From contig NW_003314332.1 in assembly GCF_000143415.4 (NCBI RefSeq), forward strand, positions 409,494-473,493: a stretch of 64,000 nucleotides of DNA, read 5' to 3'. Made by a program: the position numbers and the translations under genes. Shown here piece after piece: positions 50,506-63,966 of the stretch. The stretch's first letter is position 1; the number at the start of each line of letters is the position of its first letter. Below the pieces are notes generated by a model. It worked only from the letters and a program-made list of their open reading frames with translations. It ran no database searches and was not told the DNA's origin. The DNA is from Selaginella moellendorffii. Taxonomy: Eukaryota; Streptophyta; Lycopodiopsida; Selaginellales; Selaginellaceae.

Positions 50506-53500
50506 AGGGAATATCGATGTCTTCCTTGGTGCATACTCTAGTCTAGACCACTGCCAAGGAAACAGCTCCAGAAAAAGTTCACGGTGATCACACTATATGA
50601 GAAATGCACCAACTTAAATGAGTTAAGAGGCAACCTCTTTGTCTAACACAGATGCACTACCAACTCAGATACCTTCCAACCATTGCCGACAAAGAAATGA
50701 CCAATGGAGTTAGCCACCCTTGCTGCTCTGGGTGTCACCCAACTTACAAAAGTGTGATATGCCCTTGCTTACAGGGACATAGAGAGAGAAGCCAAAGGCC
50801 CCAACCCTCTTGAGCAAAGAAACCAAACCTGTTGGTAAAGTTTAGATAGACTACTATAAACAGGTAGTTAGAGTTGTTTACACGGTCACACCCTTTAAAT
50901 GACATAAGGAACATCAACAGAGAACTGAATGATATGACCAGTTGATAGTAGCTACCCTATGACTAAAAATTTCACCATGCACATAAAGTGTAGAATCCAG
51001 TTTACATATACTTGCCCAAACTCAAAGATCAATAGATAAACTATAGACAATGATATCTTAGAATCTTAATTATCAGTGATTAAATCTTAGATTAAAACAC
51101 ACATATCCTAAGTAAGTTATTATCTGATAAACTAGTATTATACTATAGGAACCACCAAGATTATCAGAATTAAAAAATATAAGATTCACCATCAAATAAA
51201 ATTCAATGGCAAGTGTATCATCAAGAACATGTAATGACAAAACTTAATTATTAAATATTGTAAACAGCATACCAAACAATTTACAAAAAAGAACTAAAAG
51301 AACACAAAGTATCATCAACTTAGTAAGCAAAATGCTTATGAATGTATTACCAAAAGAAAATAACATCCAACCTATCAGAAGTAACTGTAATGATAGTCAA
51401 TAGAATAGAATGAATGCGGCAAGACTAACAAACACTCGTTCATGCCAACTATTGCACTAATTAATTTGAATAGATCCCGGTCAATAATATGAAAGAACTC
51501 AAGTTGCTTAAGCAAGTGTCAGCAACATCTTTCCGATGTCTCAAACCCAAGAGACCAATCCAAGACAAGCTATAAGGAATATGTGGTAATGGGAAAAGCT
51601 ATAAGCTATCAAGGAGAATAACTAGCTATCATGAAAGATCATCAATCATCCCGTCAATGAAGAGATGCATAATCATCATCAAAGAAATAATCTACTATCC
51701 CAAAGAATAGCAAATCATTCTATATTAACGACAATGAAGCAAAACCTTTGATAAGGATAATCAACTATCCTATATGATAGTCAATCACTACTAATGATTG
51801 CTAGATGCAAAAGCCAGCTTCAACATCGAAGGTAATGAGCCAAAATGCCTTCCCCAACAACTTCTAACAAATGGAACAATGAGCCTAAAACTCAAAAGAC
51901 TAAAAGCTCGAAGAAATTTATAGCCAAGTCTCTCATAACAATGATCACAAGTTTCGTAGGAACTAACTTCAATGCTAAAAAAAAAATCATGATACAACCC
52001 ATAATATCCTCCTCAACACATCCATAAGCTAAACTTCATAATGCAAAGTTAATGAAGAACATATCTGCATCAATCCAAAAGTTAAGCATAATGAAGTTAT
52101 GTTCAACAAGTGATCATCTAATCAATCCTCCATAAATCTATCTATAGCAAGATGTAACTCACTTTATAACAAGCACAAAAAGAATCATCGATGATTGATA
52201 TATCCAAACTCAAATCTAATAAGAATTCAAACATTTCAATATTGATTACTAACTCTTCCTCTCGTAAAATTAATATAGTCCATGACTAAATCACTTTTCA
52301 AAGAAAAACTCAAAGCTCAACCCTTACTAAACAATCTTGTCTAGAACACAACTAACTCAAACTTGCCACTCAATTCGTTTGAACATCAATACAATTACTA
52401 ATTAGCAAATGCATGGATGCCAATAACACAAAGTTATAACCAAATCATCAACACTATCTACATCAAGATTAATGAAACTCATATTAATCCTACAGAGAGA
52501 CATCTCATTTCACTCGAATCTCAACATCAACAATATTAATGACAAGGCATCAGTTCAATGCCATCAACACCATAAAAAAGCTAGAAGAAAGAAAAAATGA
52601 ATCACCACTAAAAACTTTCTAACAACTAAGCTAACCAAAGTCGAAGATATTATATTTAGTATCTGAGACTAATTCTTTAACAATACTTAGTTACAGATAA
52701 TACTTCATCAAAGAGTGATTCACCACGTCCAAGACTCCATGAAATCCAATACTGCAGACTAAACACAACTAAATGATATTGACAAAGGTAGAGTCGACAT
52801 GCCAACATGGAAAAACCATATAATTTTAATGACACGATCCTCCACAACACCATCCGATAAAGCAAGTCTATCACTGCTAAATTATCATCAAGCAAAGCAA
52901 GTGTCAATAGGCCCTAACAAAATTTACAAATAATTACTAATCACAAAGAAACTAACAATCACTCTTTCAACTTGCCTTCATAAGACCCAAACACTAAATT
53001 CATGCCATCAAGTCATATACATATCCAATATGAACGTAAAACCTTAGGTACGAGATATAGGAACATGAACAAGCACGAACTAAATGACTACTTGAATCCA
53101 ACTCAACCGAAATAAACTCACTAATGCATTTAGCCAACAGCTTTGAGCATGCATTGAAAAGGTTAACTATGCATGATCAACACTTAGTTGAAATTAAAGT
53201 GAAGACCATGAGATGAATTCATATTGGTACACAACCACCTCACAAACAAGGCTATAGTATAGATACTAATATCTCAACCTCAAACAACTAAGTTGGACAT
53301 CACTATCTTCAGCCAAGGCACAAAGCTACCAAGACCAAATCAAGATCAGTGAGAGCTCATTACACTCAGAGTCTAATAAAATGCAAGGTGCAACTTGCCA
53401 CCAAACATAATATTACAGAAGAAAGACACAAAGGTCACCTTTCTAAAAAAGCACAACAGCCACTTTTCTATACCAAATTTAGACACTTTCCAACTTAATT

Positions 53501-55425
53501 GTCTTAGCCCCAAAAGTTAGTATCCCTTTTGAGTTACATTATACAAACTATTACTAAGGTTTAAGCCAACTAAAGTCAACTCTAACCCCTTCATTAATTT
53601 GTACTAACTTATGAAAATGGAATGGTTTTTGGGCAAAATAATCAAAAGATCAGCCATTGGGAAAATTTAAGAAAATTTGTAAAAAAATTTCCATCCTAGA
53701 GAAAGAATGACTCTCAATCCAGGAATGCAAACTTTTAAGACTCAGCCAACTTCCTCTTACCAACAACATCACATAAGTCCACCTCAACACAAATTCTCAT
53801 GACTAACAATATATCTAAGCATCAAACATCTTTGCTCATATTTCTGACATCCAACACTAATATCCATAAAATGTAAAATGAACATCTAAAGCTTGATCAC
53901 GAAGACTATATCTTCAGATATCCACATTGCACTAACACTCTTTTTCAATCACCTTCAAGATCCAATGTAAAGCCAAAACACTAATAAGAAAAATGACATA
54001 AAAAATCAATCTAAGGTAAATTCCTCATCACTCAAAATAAAAATGCCACTTCCATTAACATAAGTGCTAACGATGTCAATGCTTTAGCTACACATCTTCT
54101 CCATCTAACAATCTACTCCAAATGCTAACGGATCAACCAACAAGCTATAATAAATGAATGCTACAACCCTTTTCCATCACCTTATAAGCAAACCCAAGGA
54201 ACGAAGGAACCAACTTAAGCTTAGCGTAATAAATTGCTATCAAGAATTTGGTCAAAACTACTACAATGCTACTACATGTAAGTAAACTAACTTCACCATC
54301 AACCACTTTAGGGTTGATCATCGTTTACCCAAGCAACTTCGTAAACACATTGCTCATTATCACATGGATATGATATAAAATTACAATAACTTGATCATCC
54401 ATTAAGCAACACTATGAGTAATGCCTATATCACTACTACAAAGGTTTACGTAAGTATCAAGTGTCAATTCGATTCGACAAAATCCAACATAAATGCCACA
54501 CTCCACCGATAGAGATTTACAACACCCAACACCACTAACTTTTTTTCATAATATGAACAAACTTATGCCACTCTCTTTTCGACCAAACTCAATACTAATT
54601 TAACACCAAGCTACTCATATAGCAATAGCAAGGTTTCCCGAAAAAGAATTGAGCATTATAACCCAAGTCTTCAATAATAAGCCTAGACAAAATGGTTTAG
54701 CGCTTATCCCATAACTCACCATTTGTAAGGCCATCATAATTAACATGCATCAAGATAGAGACTCTTGATTGCATAATATGAACACGGGCAATGAGTTACA
54801 CCTCATTGCAAATCATCTCTCCAAGAAGAAAAGATGATTTACATATTTGATCCTTTATCTCTAAAAACTCTATTTTCGATCTCATTTTTTACTAAACCTC
54901 AAGCTTGCATTCACACTGCTTTTAATCCAATCCAAGAAGAGTTTATGAGAGAGTACTTCAATGATTATTTGAACCAATAGACTAATCCTTATAGTCTTGA
55001 TTGATCCACTTATAATCATGCCTAAGAAGAGGATCCACTAGTGCCATGCTAAATAGCTATGTATTAGCTTAATTGCCATTCATAACAAACCCAGGGAAGG
55101 TTTATGGTACACAGAACAACTCATGAAACCATCGATAAGCTAACATTAATCTTGCCAACACAAAGCGTAACCTTGAGTTGCTAATGTGTCTCACTCATGA
55201 GTTCAAGCATAAACTTGTGCAAATGGAGCAACTCAATCCCTCTTATGAGCCCAAAAGCAAGCTCACATTATTACAGTACAAAAAGGTAACCAAATCCATA
55301 CCCAAAGAACAAATGTAAAATCTTAGCACCCAAACGTGTACCCACTTGGATCATCGTTTTCATCTTTGCGTATGCAACGAGACTAGTTGCTTAATCTCTT
55401 GAATAGTACTCTCTGAGACTTATTC
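50506..55425 (-). other. Internal region of D1, no recognisable coding
   Basis: About 4.9 kb of AT-rich sequence with no ORF above about 80 codons that resembles a protein, and no RT or integrase motif on either strand. Part of it (about 53100-55130) matches 56194-58246 in inverse orientation, so the sequence is a family feature. Confidence 0.65.
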
Positions 55426-55438
55426 TTTGATACCAAAT
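55426..55438 (-). promoter_or_regulatory. Primer-binding site of D1
   Basis: The minus strand reads TTTGGTATCAAAG just inside the 5' LTR, resembling the tRNA-iMet primer site with changes in its 3' half. Confidence 0.65.
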
Positions 55439-55440
55439 AT

Positions 55441-56190
55441 AGCACATATGGTTTTTACCCTTTATCTTATAGTTATTTACCATAGGATAACCACGAAGCA
55501 GAACCCAAACCCTTCATATGCCATATGTCATATGCCACATGCCATGTGCCACGTGTCCAAAGGACAATGGTGTGAAACCCGAGTTTCAGGACCTAGGGCC
55601 ACTAAACAAAGGAATCATGCCAAACTCCCAAGCATGGAGCCAAGGAGTAATAGCACTAGAGCATGGAATGACTCTTGAGCATACAACCCAAGGAATGAAG
55701 GAACAAGAGCGTGGAGCAACTTGGAACAGTCCTAAAGCATTTAGCATCCCAATGCTAGAACTAACATGCAAAATGGAGATAAATGGAGTCTAATGCTATT
55801 TTAGCATACCAGTGGCCTAACGCGAGGATATGGTACTCCACCAACTAGCATAATATGGAACTTGGGGTTAGACCCAAGCCAGATGCAAAACAAAGACAGG
55901 CACGCAAGCAAAAGCTAAACTATGCCTTAGGTTAGTTGGTCATGCCCGACATACCCACTATCCTTACTATACATTTGGAACCCCCCAAAACCCCCCCCCC
56001 CCCCCCCCACCTTAGGAACACACACTTTGGGCTTTCACCCCAAGCCTCCCTCAATACCAGGAGTTAGTCTCTAGGATAAACTCAAAACCTACTAAATATG
56101 AAATGTCCCTAGATTGCAAATTTGAATACGGGATGAACACCATTGTGTTCAAAACAATCTCTACATTCCGTAGATATGCCAAATGAGCCA
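55441..56190 (-). repeat. Truncated 5' LTR of D1
   Basis: Aligns with 49410 to about 50085; ends near CCAAATGAG where inverted D2 sequence begins. Contains an 18-C run (G-run on the minus strand) at about 55991-56008 within the shared module. Confidence 0.8.
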
Positions 56191-58246
56191 AATGAGTTGG
56201 CAAGATTAATATTAGTCTATCAATGGTTCCATAAATTGTTCTATATACCATGGGTAAAAAGTAAACCATCCCTAGGTTTGTTATAGGTGGTGAGTAGGCT
56301 AGTCTGTAGCTATTTAGTATGGCACTAGTGAATCCTTCCTAGGCATGATTATATATGGATCAATCAAGACTATAGGGATTGGTCTATTAATATATGTATT
56401 TATTGCCATGCTCTCTTATAAACTTTTCTTAGTTGGACTAAAGGCAGTGCGAACGCAAACTTGAGGTTTAGTCAAGTTGAGTCTAAAAAGAGAGTTATCA
56501 GGGACGAAGAATCAAACATGTAAATTATTTTCTCTTATAAAGAGATGATTTGTAACAAAGTGTTAACTCATTGTTCATGTTCACGTCATGCAATCAAGAG
56601 TCCCTATCTTTATGTATGTTGATTATAATAGTCTTACAAGTGGTGAGTCATGGGATGGATAGCAGTGAAACACTAAACCATTTTGTCTATGCTTGCTATT
56701 GAGGATTTGGGTTACAATGCTCAATTATTTTTTGGGGAACCTTGTTATTGTTCTTGAGTAGCTTGGTGTTGGATTAGTGTGAGTTTGGTTATAAAGAGAG
56801 TGGCATGAATTTATCTATGTTGTGAACAAAGTTAGAAGTGTTGGGTGTCATAAATCTCTATCGATAGAGTGTGGCATTTATATTGCATTTTGTTGAATCG
56901 AGTTGGCACTTGATACTCACATAACATTTGAAGTAATGACATGAGTGTTTTTTGATTGATGATCAAGTGATTGTGATTTTTATATCATATCTATGTGATA
57001 GAGAGCAATGTGTTTATGAAGTTTTTTGGTTAAATAATAATCAACCCCAAAGTGGTTGATAGTGAAGTTAATCTACTTGTAAGAAGTAACATTAAAGTAG
57101 CTTTAACTTGATTCTCGATAGTGGTTTTTGAGAAATTGCCCATTGGGGTTTTGAAAAGGGTTATAACAGTCACTTGCTATGGCTTGTTGATTTATCCATT
57201 AGCACTTAGTAGATTGAATAGTGAAAGTGTGAAGGTGAGGCATTGACAATGCTAGCACTTATGTTAGTGAAAGTGGCATTGTTGTTTCGAGTGATAAGGA
57301 ACTTTTTTTAGAGCTTGATTTTCCATGTCATTTTTCTTATTAGTGTTTTAGTTTTATACTAGATTTTGAAAGTGATTGAAAAAAAAGTGTTAGTGCAATA
57401 TGGATATTTGAAGATATGATCTTTATGATCAAGTCTTAGATGTTCATTTCGCATTTTATGGATGTTGGTGTTGAATTCATATATATGGGTAAGATGTTTA
57501 ATGCTTAAGCATACTGAATTGGTGTTAAGATGAACCTATGTGAAGTTGTTAATAGAAAGAAGTTGGTTGAGTCTTGAAAGTTTGTAGTCTTATATTAAGA
57601 GTTATTTTTTCTCTAGATGGAAAATTTTTCCACAAATTTTCTTAAGCTTTTCCAATGGCTGATATATTGATTATATTGCCTGAAAACCATTTTGTTTTCA
57701 TAAGTCATTATAAACTAGTGAAGGGAGTTGAGTTGACTTTAGTTAGCTTAAATCTTAGTCTATACTTTGTATGATATGGCCCGAAAAGGATGCTAACTTT
57801 TTGGGACTAAGGCAATTAAGTTGGATAAAGTCTGGAGTTAGTGTAGAAAAATGGCTATTGCACTTTTTTAGAAGGTGACCCTTGTACATTTCTTCTATAG
57901 CATTATGCTTGGTGGTAAGTTGCATCTTGCATTTCATTTAACTCTATGAGAGTAGTGAGCTCTCTTTGATCTTGACTTAGTCTTAGTAGCTTTGCATGTT
58001 TACTGAGGAAGGTGATGTCCAACTTCATTATTTACGATTAAAGTGTTAATACCTGTACTATAGCTTTGTTTATCAAGAGGTTGTGTACCAATATAAGTCC
58101 ATCTCATGGTCTTCACTTTAGTTTTGGATAAATGTTGATCATGCATAGCTAGCCATTTCAAGGCATTCTCAGAACTATTTGCTAAATGCATTAGTAGGCT
58201 TATTGCAGCTCAATTCGATTTAAGTGGTTATTTAGTTCATGCTTGT
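56191..58246 (+). mobile_element. Inverted internal fragment of family D (D2)
   Basis: TTGGCAAGATTAATATTAGTC onward matches the reverse complement of about 53100-55130 in D1, so it is a plus-oriented D internal fragment lying head-to-head with the D1 5' LTR. Both ends are broken: no primer site at the left, and D LTR sequence in minus orientation at the right (58247). No coding. Confidence 0.75.
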
Positions 58247-58897
58247 TTTTAGCCTTTATCCTATGTTGATTTACCATAGGATAACTACGAAGTGGAACCT
58301 AAACCCTCTATATGCCACATGTCATATACCACATGCCACATGCCATATATCCCAAGGAAAGTGGAGCAAAACTAGAGTTTTAGGGTCTTGGGCCACTAAA
58401 TAAAGGAACAGAACCAAACTCTTAAGCATGGAGTTAAAAAGCATAGGAACCAAAGTATGGAACGACTCCCTAGTGTATAGCTTAAGGAGCAAAGGGATAG
58501 AAGCATGAAGCGACTTGGAACAGTCCTAAAGCATCTAACATCCCAATGACAGGACTAGCATGCAAAACAGAGGCAAACAGAGTTTAGCACTATTTTAGCA
58601 TATTAGTGGCCTAACACAAGGATATGGGTATTCCACCAGTTAGAATAAGTCTTTTTAGCATTTTCTATTGTGACCTCTATCCACGGCCCAATCTTGTGAC
58701 CCTCCCATATATCCCTCCTTAGGCTTAAACCCAAGCCAGATGCAAAAAAAAGGATGCAAGAGCTAAACTATGCCTTAGGTTGGTTAACCATGCCCAACCT
58801 AACCACTATCCCTACTATACATTTGAAACCCTTGGAACCCCCTTCCCCCCCCCCCCTGCCCCCTCAAGGAACACTTAGGAATTAGTCTGTAGTTCCC
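58247..58897 (-). repeat. Partial LTR of family D (D4)
   Basis: TTTTTAGCCTTTATCCTATG through CAAGGAACACTTAGGAATTAGTC matches D LTRs on the minus strand from the terminus through the G-tract module (about 58803-58865). Truncated where the A4 pol remnant begins. Confidence 0.75.
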
Positions 58898-61530
58898 CTT
58901 ATGGAATATACACTCTCGCCTATTTATAATAGATGAGTCTATTGCAGTCTATATAACTTATTTTCAATTCTATAGGTAACTTGCCTTTTTGGTGAGTTTC
59001 TTGTGCTTCTTAGTTCCTTTAGCAACACTTCTTGTGCTAAACTATCATTCTCATATGTTGTCTGCACATCATCCCAAAAATTTGTTGTCATGCTATATAT
59101 TGCCAACTTCAAGCTAGTTTTTCAACTTAGAGTATCTGCCACAATATTGCTCTTCCCAAGTTTATATAGAATCTTGCAATCGAACTCGGCCCAAAGCATT
59201 ATCCCACCGACTTTGTTTTCTTCGTAGGTCGAGTTGTGACAAGAAGTGTTTCATTGCCATATTATCCATGTAAACTATAAAGTGTCTCCCAAGGTAATGT
59301 TGCCACTCCTTGAGCACCTTGATCACTACAAACAATTTCTTCTTGTGGGTAGGCCACTTTTACTGAGCTTTGTCGAACTTCTTCGAAAAGAATGCCACTG
59401 AATGATTGTCTTGCTTCAAAACTGCACCTAACACAAAGTTCGAAACATCTATTTCTACCTCATATTCCTTACCAAAGTTTGGTAATGCTAACATAGGAGT
59501 CTTCTTCAACTTTCCTTTGAGGTGAACAAATGCCACCTCACATTCCGTTATCTATACCATCTTCCCTTTTCCCATTTAGTTCATTAAAGGCAAGGCTACT
59601 CTTAAATAATGTTTGATAAACTTTTGATAATAGTTACATAGCCCCAAGAATGCCCTTAACTCATATATATTCGATAGTCGTTCTTATTCTTGAATCACTT
59701 GGACTTTCTTAGGGTCCACCTTAAGCTCGTCCTTGCCCACCACATGCCCGGGAAACTTTACCTCTTATTGAACAAAGTCACATTTGCTCTCTTTAGTATA
59801 CAACTTGTGTTCCCTTACTTTCTCAAACACCTTCATCAAGTGTTTGGCATGCTCCTCTAGTGTTTCACTATAGATCAAGATGTCGTCAATATAAAAGACC
59901 ACAAAGTGATCCAGATAAGGTACAAAAATGTGGTTCATCAATGCTAAACTGTTGCTAACGCATTGCACAGCCCAAAGGGCATCACCAAAAACTTAAAGCT
60001 TCCATACTTTTTTTAACAAATTGTCTTCTCGACATCTTCCTCTGCTACCCTAATCTAGTAATATTCTGACCTTAGGTTAATCCTTGAGAAGTAACCTCTC
60101 GAATAGGTCCTCAATCCTTGGTAAAGGGTACTTGTTCTTCTTTGTATACTTATTAAGCAATTAGTAGTCTATACATATACGCATAAATCCATCTTTCTTT
60201 TTCACAAATAGCACTAATGCCCTTTACAGTGACTTGCTCAACCTAACATACCCTTTATCCACCAACTCTTCAAGTTAGTGTTTGAGCTCCTCAAGTTCCT
60301 TTTCATTCAACTTATAAGGGGGATGAACCACCACCTTAGCACCCTTGACTAGTTCAATCTTATGTTCTATCAGTCATGTAGGGGGTAACCCCACTAGTAG
60401 CTCCTTTGGCATAGTATTTTGAAATTGGTTTAACACCTATTAAATCACTAAAAATATTTATTTTGTTCCTATCTTTTTGTCACTCCCCACTAAAAGTAAG
60501 CACAAAAATGCTGCCTTGATTTCTTTAGTGAGTTGTCCTCTCATGAACACTAGGTTCTAATAGAAGTCTCTAGCCTTACATTGCCTTACCTTTAAATCTT
60601 AGGCCTCCACCCTGGATCTTTCTCTACGGGCATTCGACAGTCCCTTTAAGTTCCTACTTTGTCCATACAAGGTTACCATAAACTGATTAAACCAATCCAT
60701 CCCAAACATTACATCAAGTCCAATACGGTGAAATCCATGTCTACTTTCTATGTCCCTACTTTGACTCTTCCTTATCGAAGTACCTCATTAATGTTTTAGG
60801 TACTTTGAACAAACTCTTTAGTCCTTGGTTCACCTAGCTATTGCACCATTAGTCTGGCTTGCCAAACTATATCTACAACCATAAAATTATCTGAAGCACC
60901 CATGTCAATAAAGATCTTAATAAAGCTACCTCCAAGTTTACCTCAGAAGGTTAATAAATGTCACAAATAACTCTCTACCAAAGTTATTCATGTAATGAGT
61001 AACTTTGAGCTAAGAACTACATCACGTACCTTAGTTTGGATTTCACCTAACTTAATAGCCATATTGACTTTGGCCTTCTTCAAGTAGAGACATTCTCTCG
61101 AAAAATATCCTACTTCACCGCAATTGAAGAATATGTTGTTCCCTATACTTAGTAGATTTCGCCTTTTTATCAGTGAGTTTGTCCCTTTTCACTTGACTCC
61201 CCTACATACTTGCTCGCTAGCCACCAAATCTACCTTTCCAAAACCTTGAGGATTCATTCTTAAAGAAACTCTTCCTGAATTTCCCTTTGCCATATGTCCC
61301 CCTTGGTTTGGCTCCTTTGCTAAATGTGGACCCTAACCTCGTTGTGTTCCCCTTTCGCAAGTTATCATTGAAATGCATTTTAATAGTTGCATCCAATGCT
61401 TCCTTATAGTTGGTTTGGTTACAATGCATCACCTCACCTCAAGTCCATATCTATAAGCTTGATATGAAGGCATGGAATACATCTATATCACCCATATTCG
61501 TGACAAAGATCCTCTTTGTTAAAAATGCAT
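58898..61530 (-). pseudogene. Heavily decayed chromovirus A4 gag-pol fragment
   Basis: Minus strand, collinear with A3 from about 43450 to 46090: RNase H-integrase junction, RNase H, RT (59765-59968 contains [19 protein letters not shown]), protease (ID followed by Met instead of the Thr of DTGA near 60905) and gag (61217-61432, MHFNDNLRKGNTT). The zinc-knuckle region near 61085-61130 is mutated. LTRs, integrase core, chromodomain and the gag N-terminus are missing. Most differences from A3 are transitions. Confidence 0.82.
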
Positions 61531-61765
61531 TCTTTGGGCTTGTGAACTTGTCATCACTTGCATCTTGAGTAGAAATATATCCCTCACTATCATTTTCTTC
61601 AACATAATGTTTCCCCTCATCCATTGGCACAACATTAAAAGCAGTCTTAGGTTTTTTATTAGAGGGATTGCTGAGCCTTGAGAGAAGGAGGCATCATATA
61701 GAATCCTCATATCCATTGTTGTGCCTCAAAGTAGTAGTAGAATCCTTTTTAGTTTGCTATGCCAA
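61531..61765 (-). pseudogene. Possible exon fragment of an unrecognised gene
   Basis: The minus strand reads TTTGGCATAG (acceptor-like, about 61755) then QTKKDSTTTLRHNNGYEDSI, a TGA, then LSNPSNKKPKTAFNVV and MDEGKHYVEENDSEGY, open to the A4 junction. The composition looks coding but I know no family. It directly follows repeat E2 on the same strand. May be a captured or transposon-related fragment. Confidence 0.3.
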
Positions 61766-61984
61766 AAGGAAACCCAAACATTATAACAGGATTAAAGCAA
61801 ATAGAAAATTGTCATAAATCTGCTTACCAAAGTGAGCACAAGCTTTTAATCCCTATAAACTCCAGTTCTTCAACTGTAATATACAGCATATATTGGATAG
61901 TTTTGCCCTATGCTTGGAAACCCTTTTTACAAATTTCAAAATTTAAAACAGTTATGATTGAAAAGTGTTGAAAGTGAGTAAAGT

Positions 61985-62440
61985 TTTTTCTACCTATACT
62001 ATACCAAGTAAAGTTCTTGCCCTTGCTTGCAAAACAGTGACAAATAAATAGAACAAAAAATGTAGAGAAGAGAAGGAGATAAGAAGAATGAAAAGAGAAT
62101 AGAAGAGAATTTAGCCTCAAACCCTAAAGGCATGAGTAAGAATAATCATATGTCACTCTCTCAACTCTACTTTGCACAAATAATCATAAGCGGGAGAAAA
62201 AATGGTTAATTCAATACAAATGCATACAATAGTGAGTAAGGGTTATTTTTCAGCACGTTTAAGTGCTACTTATATACTACATGATTTTATATTCATTTCT
62301 AACTACTTAATAATGAACATTGACTAAGTCAAGTCTTCTTCTTTGGATGCCTAATCTTAGGTGTAACTCCATTTTGCCTAAGCCTTCTTCTTTTGCCCTA
62401 CTTGAGAAGATACACAAGATAAAACATTTACCTCTTCATT
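61985..62440 (-). repeat. Dispersed repeat E, copy 2 (inverted)
   Basis: On the minus strand it matches 38417-38865: TAATGAAGAGGTAAATGTTTTATC, then GTAGAGTTGAGAGAGTGA, then TATAGGTAGAAAAAAC. Upstream sequences of the two copies differ, so this segment is the mobile or repeated unit. Confidence 0.65.
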
Positions 62441-63966
62441 AGCTCTTCTCACCTAAATGTTATTACATACAATTGCAACTTCCATATTGTCAAATCTCCT
62501 TCAGCATGCTGCTCTTAGGAGAACTCTTGGTCCAAATATCAACACTACACACCTTTGCATAGTACACAATCCAAGTATGAGCCTCACCAATTCATGGAAT
62601 TGGTTGGAGACTAGGGCTATGATCAACAACATGAGCATAAAGTGAGTGGTTAAACACCATTAACCTAGGACCATCTACAAAGTTGTTGCTATATAGAAAA
62701 AAGTGCTATAGTTTAGTTGTTTCACTATAAGCAACTAGTAGAGGAAGGTGACTTCCATTGCAATATAAACAACTAGTAGGGGTGAATAGGTCAAATCCCT
62801 ACTAAAACATTCATAGTGATTTCTTATGTTCAACCTACTTTTGAGTCATATGCAAATCTTTTTAAGCATCATGATATGAAATTAAAGCATTGAGAGAGCT
62901 AGATTGAAAATCAATAGCAACAAAGGATAAACTCAATAGGATGCATTAGAGACATGACTCTAAACAATAGTTCACTTACACTTGCTGTGAACACCATGTT
63001 AAAATAGGTGTGCCAAAAAATGATAATTTGGTTTATTTGCTATGAGCAACAAGAGTAAGAGGTGAGAATATAATGCTTTAGAAAAAGTAGTATGGTATGC
63101 AATTTGGTCAATTGTCCATTTGGTTTGCAACATTAACAACTTGCTTGAATGCATGGGATGAATGGGTCTATGGGGCCATAAATGGCATTCCACACATAGC
63201 ATGGGCCCCATCCATGGCATAAGGAATGGATATTCATGATATACTATACCTATGTTTTTTCCACACTGATATTACATATGGACCAATAGCAGCCAGACAC
63301 ATGTTGTGAGTGAAATAGAATGCTTTATTTTCTACCCTTTTACGAATTGCACACCATAAGATTTAGGTTCCTAGTGGAAAAATCACTTGGTGAGATGTCA
63401 TGGCAGCTCTCACTAATAATACCTTGAATCAAGCTGAATCATCCATATGCTTCAAAGACCAAGCCAAAATCCAAGGAGACCACATACCCACACTGTAAAA
63501 AGGCCAATTATGAAGAAGATTAAATACCCCTCTTATGCAAAATTGAAGTTTCAAAAAGCCAATTTAGATAGAGCTAAAGTTTGTTCATTCTTTCCTAAGT
63601 ATGATTTAATATTTACTTGAGATTCATGTTTGTTTAAGATGTTCTTGTAAGCACTAAGATCTTTAGACTCAGAAGATCTGCTGCCAGAACAACACCAATG
63701 ACACTTCCAGAATAACCCCTCATGCTCATCATCAAAATCAAGTCGGGTATAGAGTGCTGGAGCAACAGCAAGATTTTATTGCCTTGGGGGAGAAATCCTC
63801 CCTCATTTGAATCCACTATAGAAAAAAAGAAATCCATTCATACTGAAAATCTCAAGAATGACAAAAATGAAGTTTGTTGTGGGTGTTATGGCATACATGG
63901 TCATAATTGTATCAATTTCTAGTTATAAATGTAATATTAGAAGTATTTTGCAATATCTAAAAGTTC
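62441..63966. other. AT-rich stretch without a recognisable gene
   Basis: ORFs at 62457-62645, 62999-63220 and 63634-63922 are short, overlap on both strands and show no motif. The plus ORF at 63722-63922 ends with CCGCYGIHGHNCINF, which has Cys/His residues but not the spacing of a zinc knuckle. Nothing supports a gene. Confidence 0.4.

Larger units (their letters stand above)
49410..56190 (-). mobile_element. Large non-coding LTR element D1
   Basis: Minus-strand element: 5' LTR remnant 55441-56190, primer site at 55426-55438, about 4.9 kb internal region without recognisable coding, polypurine tract at 50493-50505, and 3' LTR 49410-50492. It resembles element C in being a LARD-type derivative but has a different internal sequence. 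It is inserted into the second LTR of the Cassandra-type element. The outer part of the 5' LTR is lost at the junction with the inverted D2 fragment. Confidence 0.8.

Noticed and set aside
63722-63922. Zinc-knuckle protein from CCGCYGIHGHNC
   Set aside because: The Cys/His spacing does not fit CX2CX4HX4C and the ORF is short with no context.
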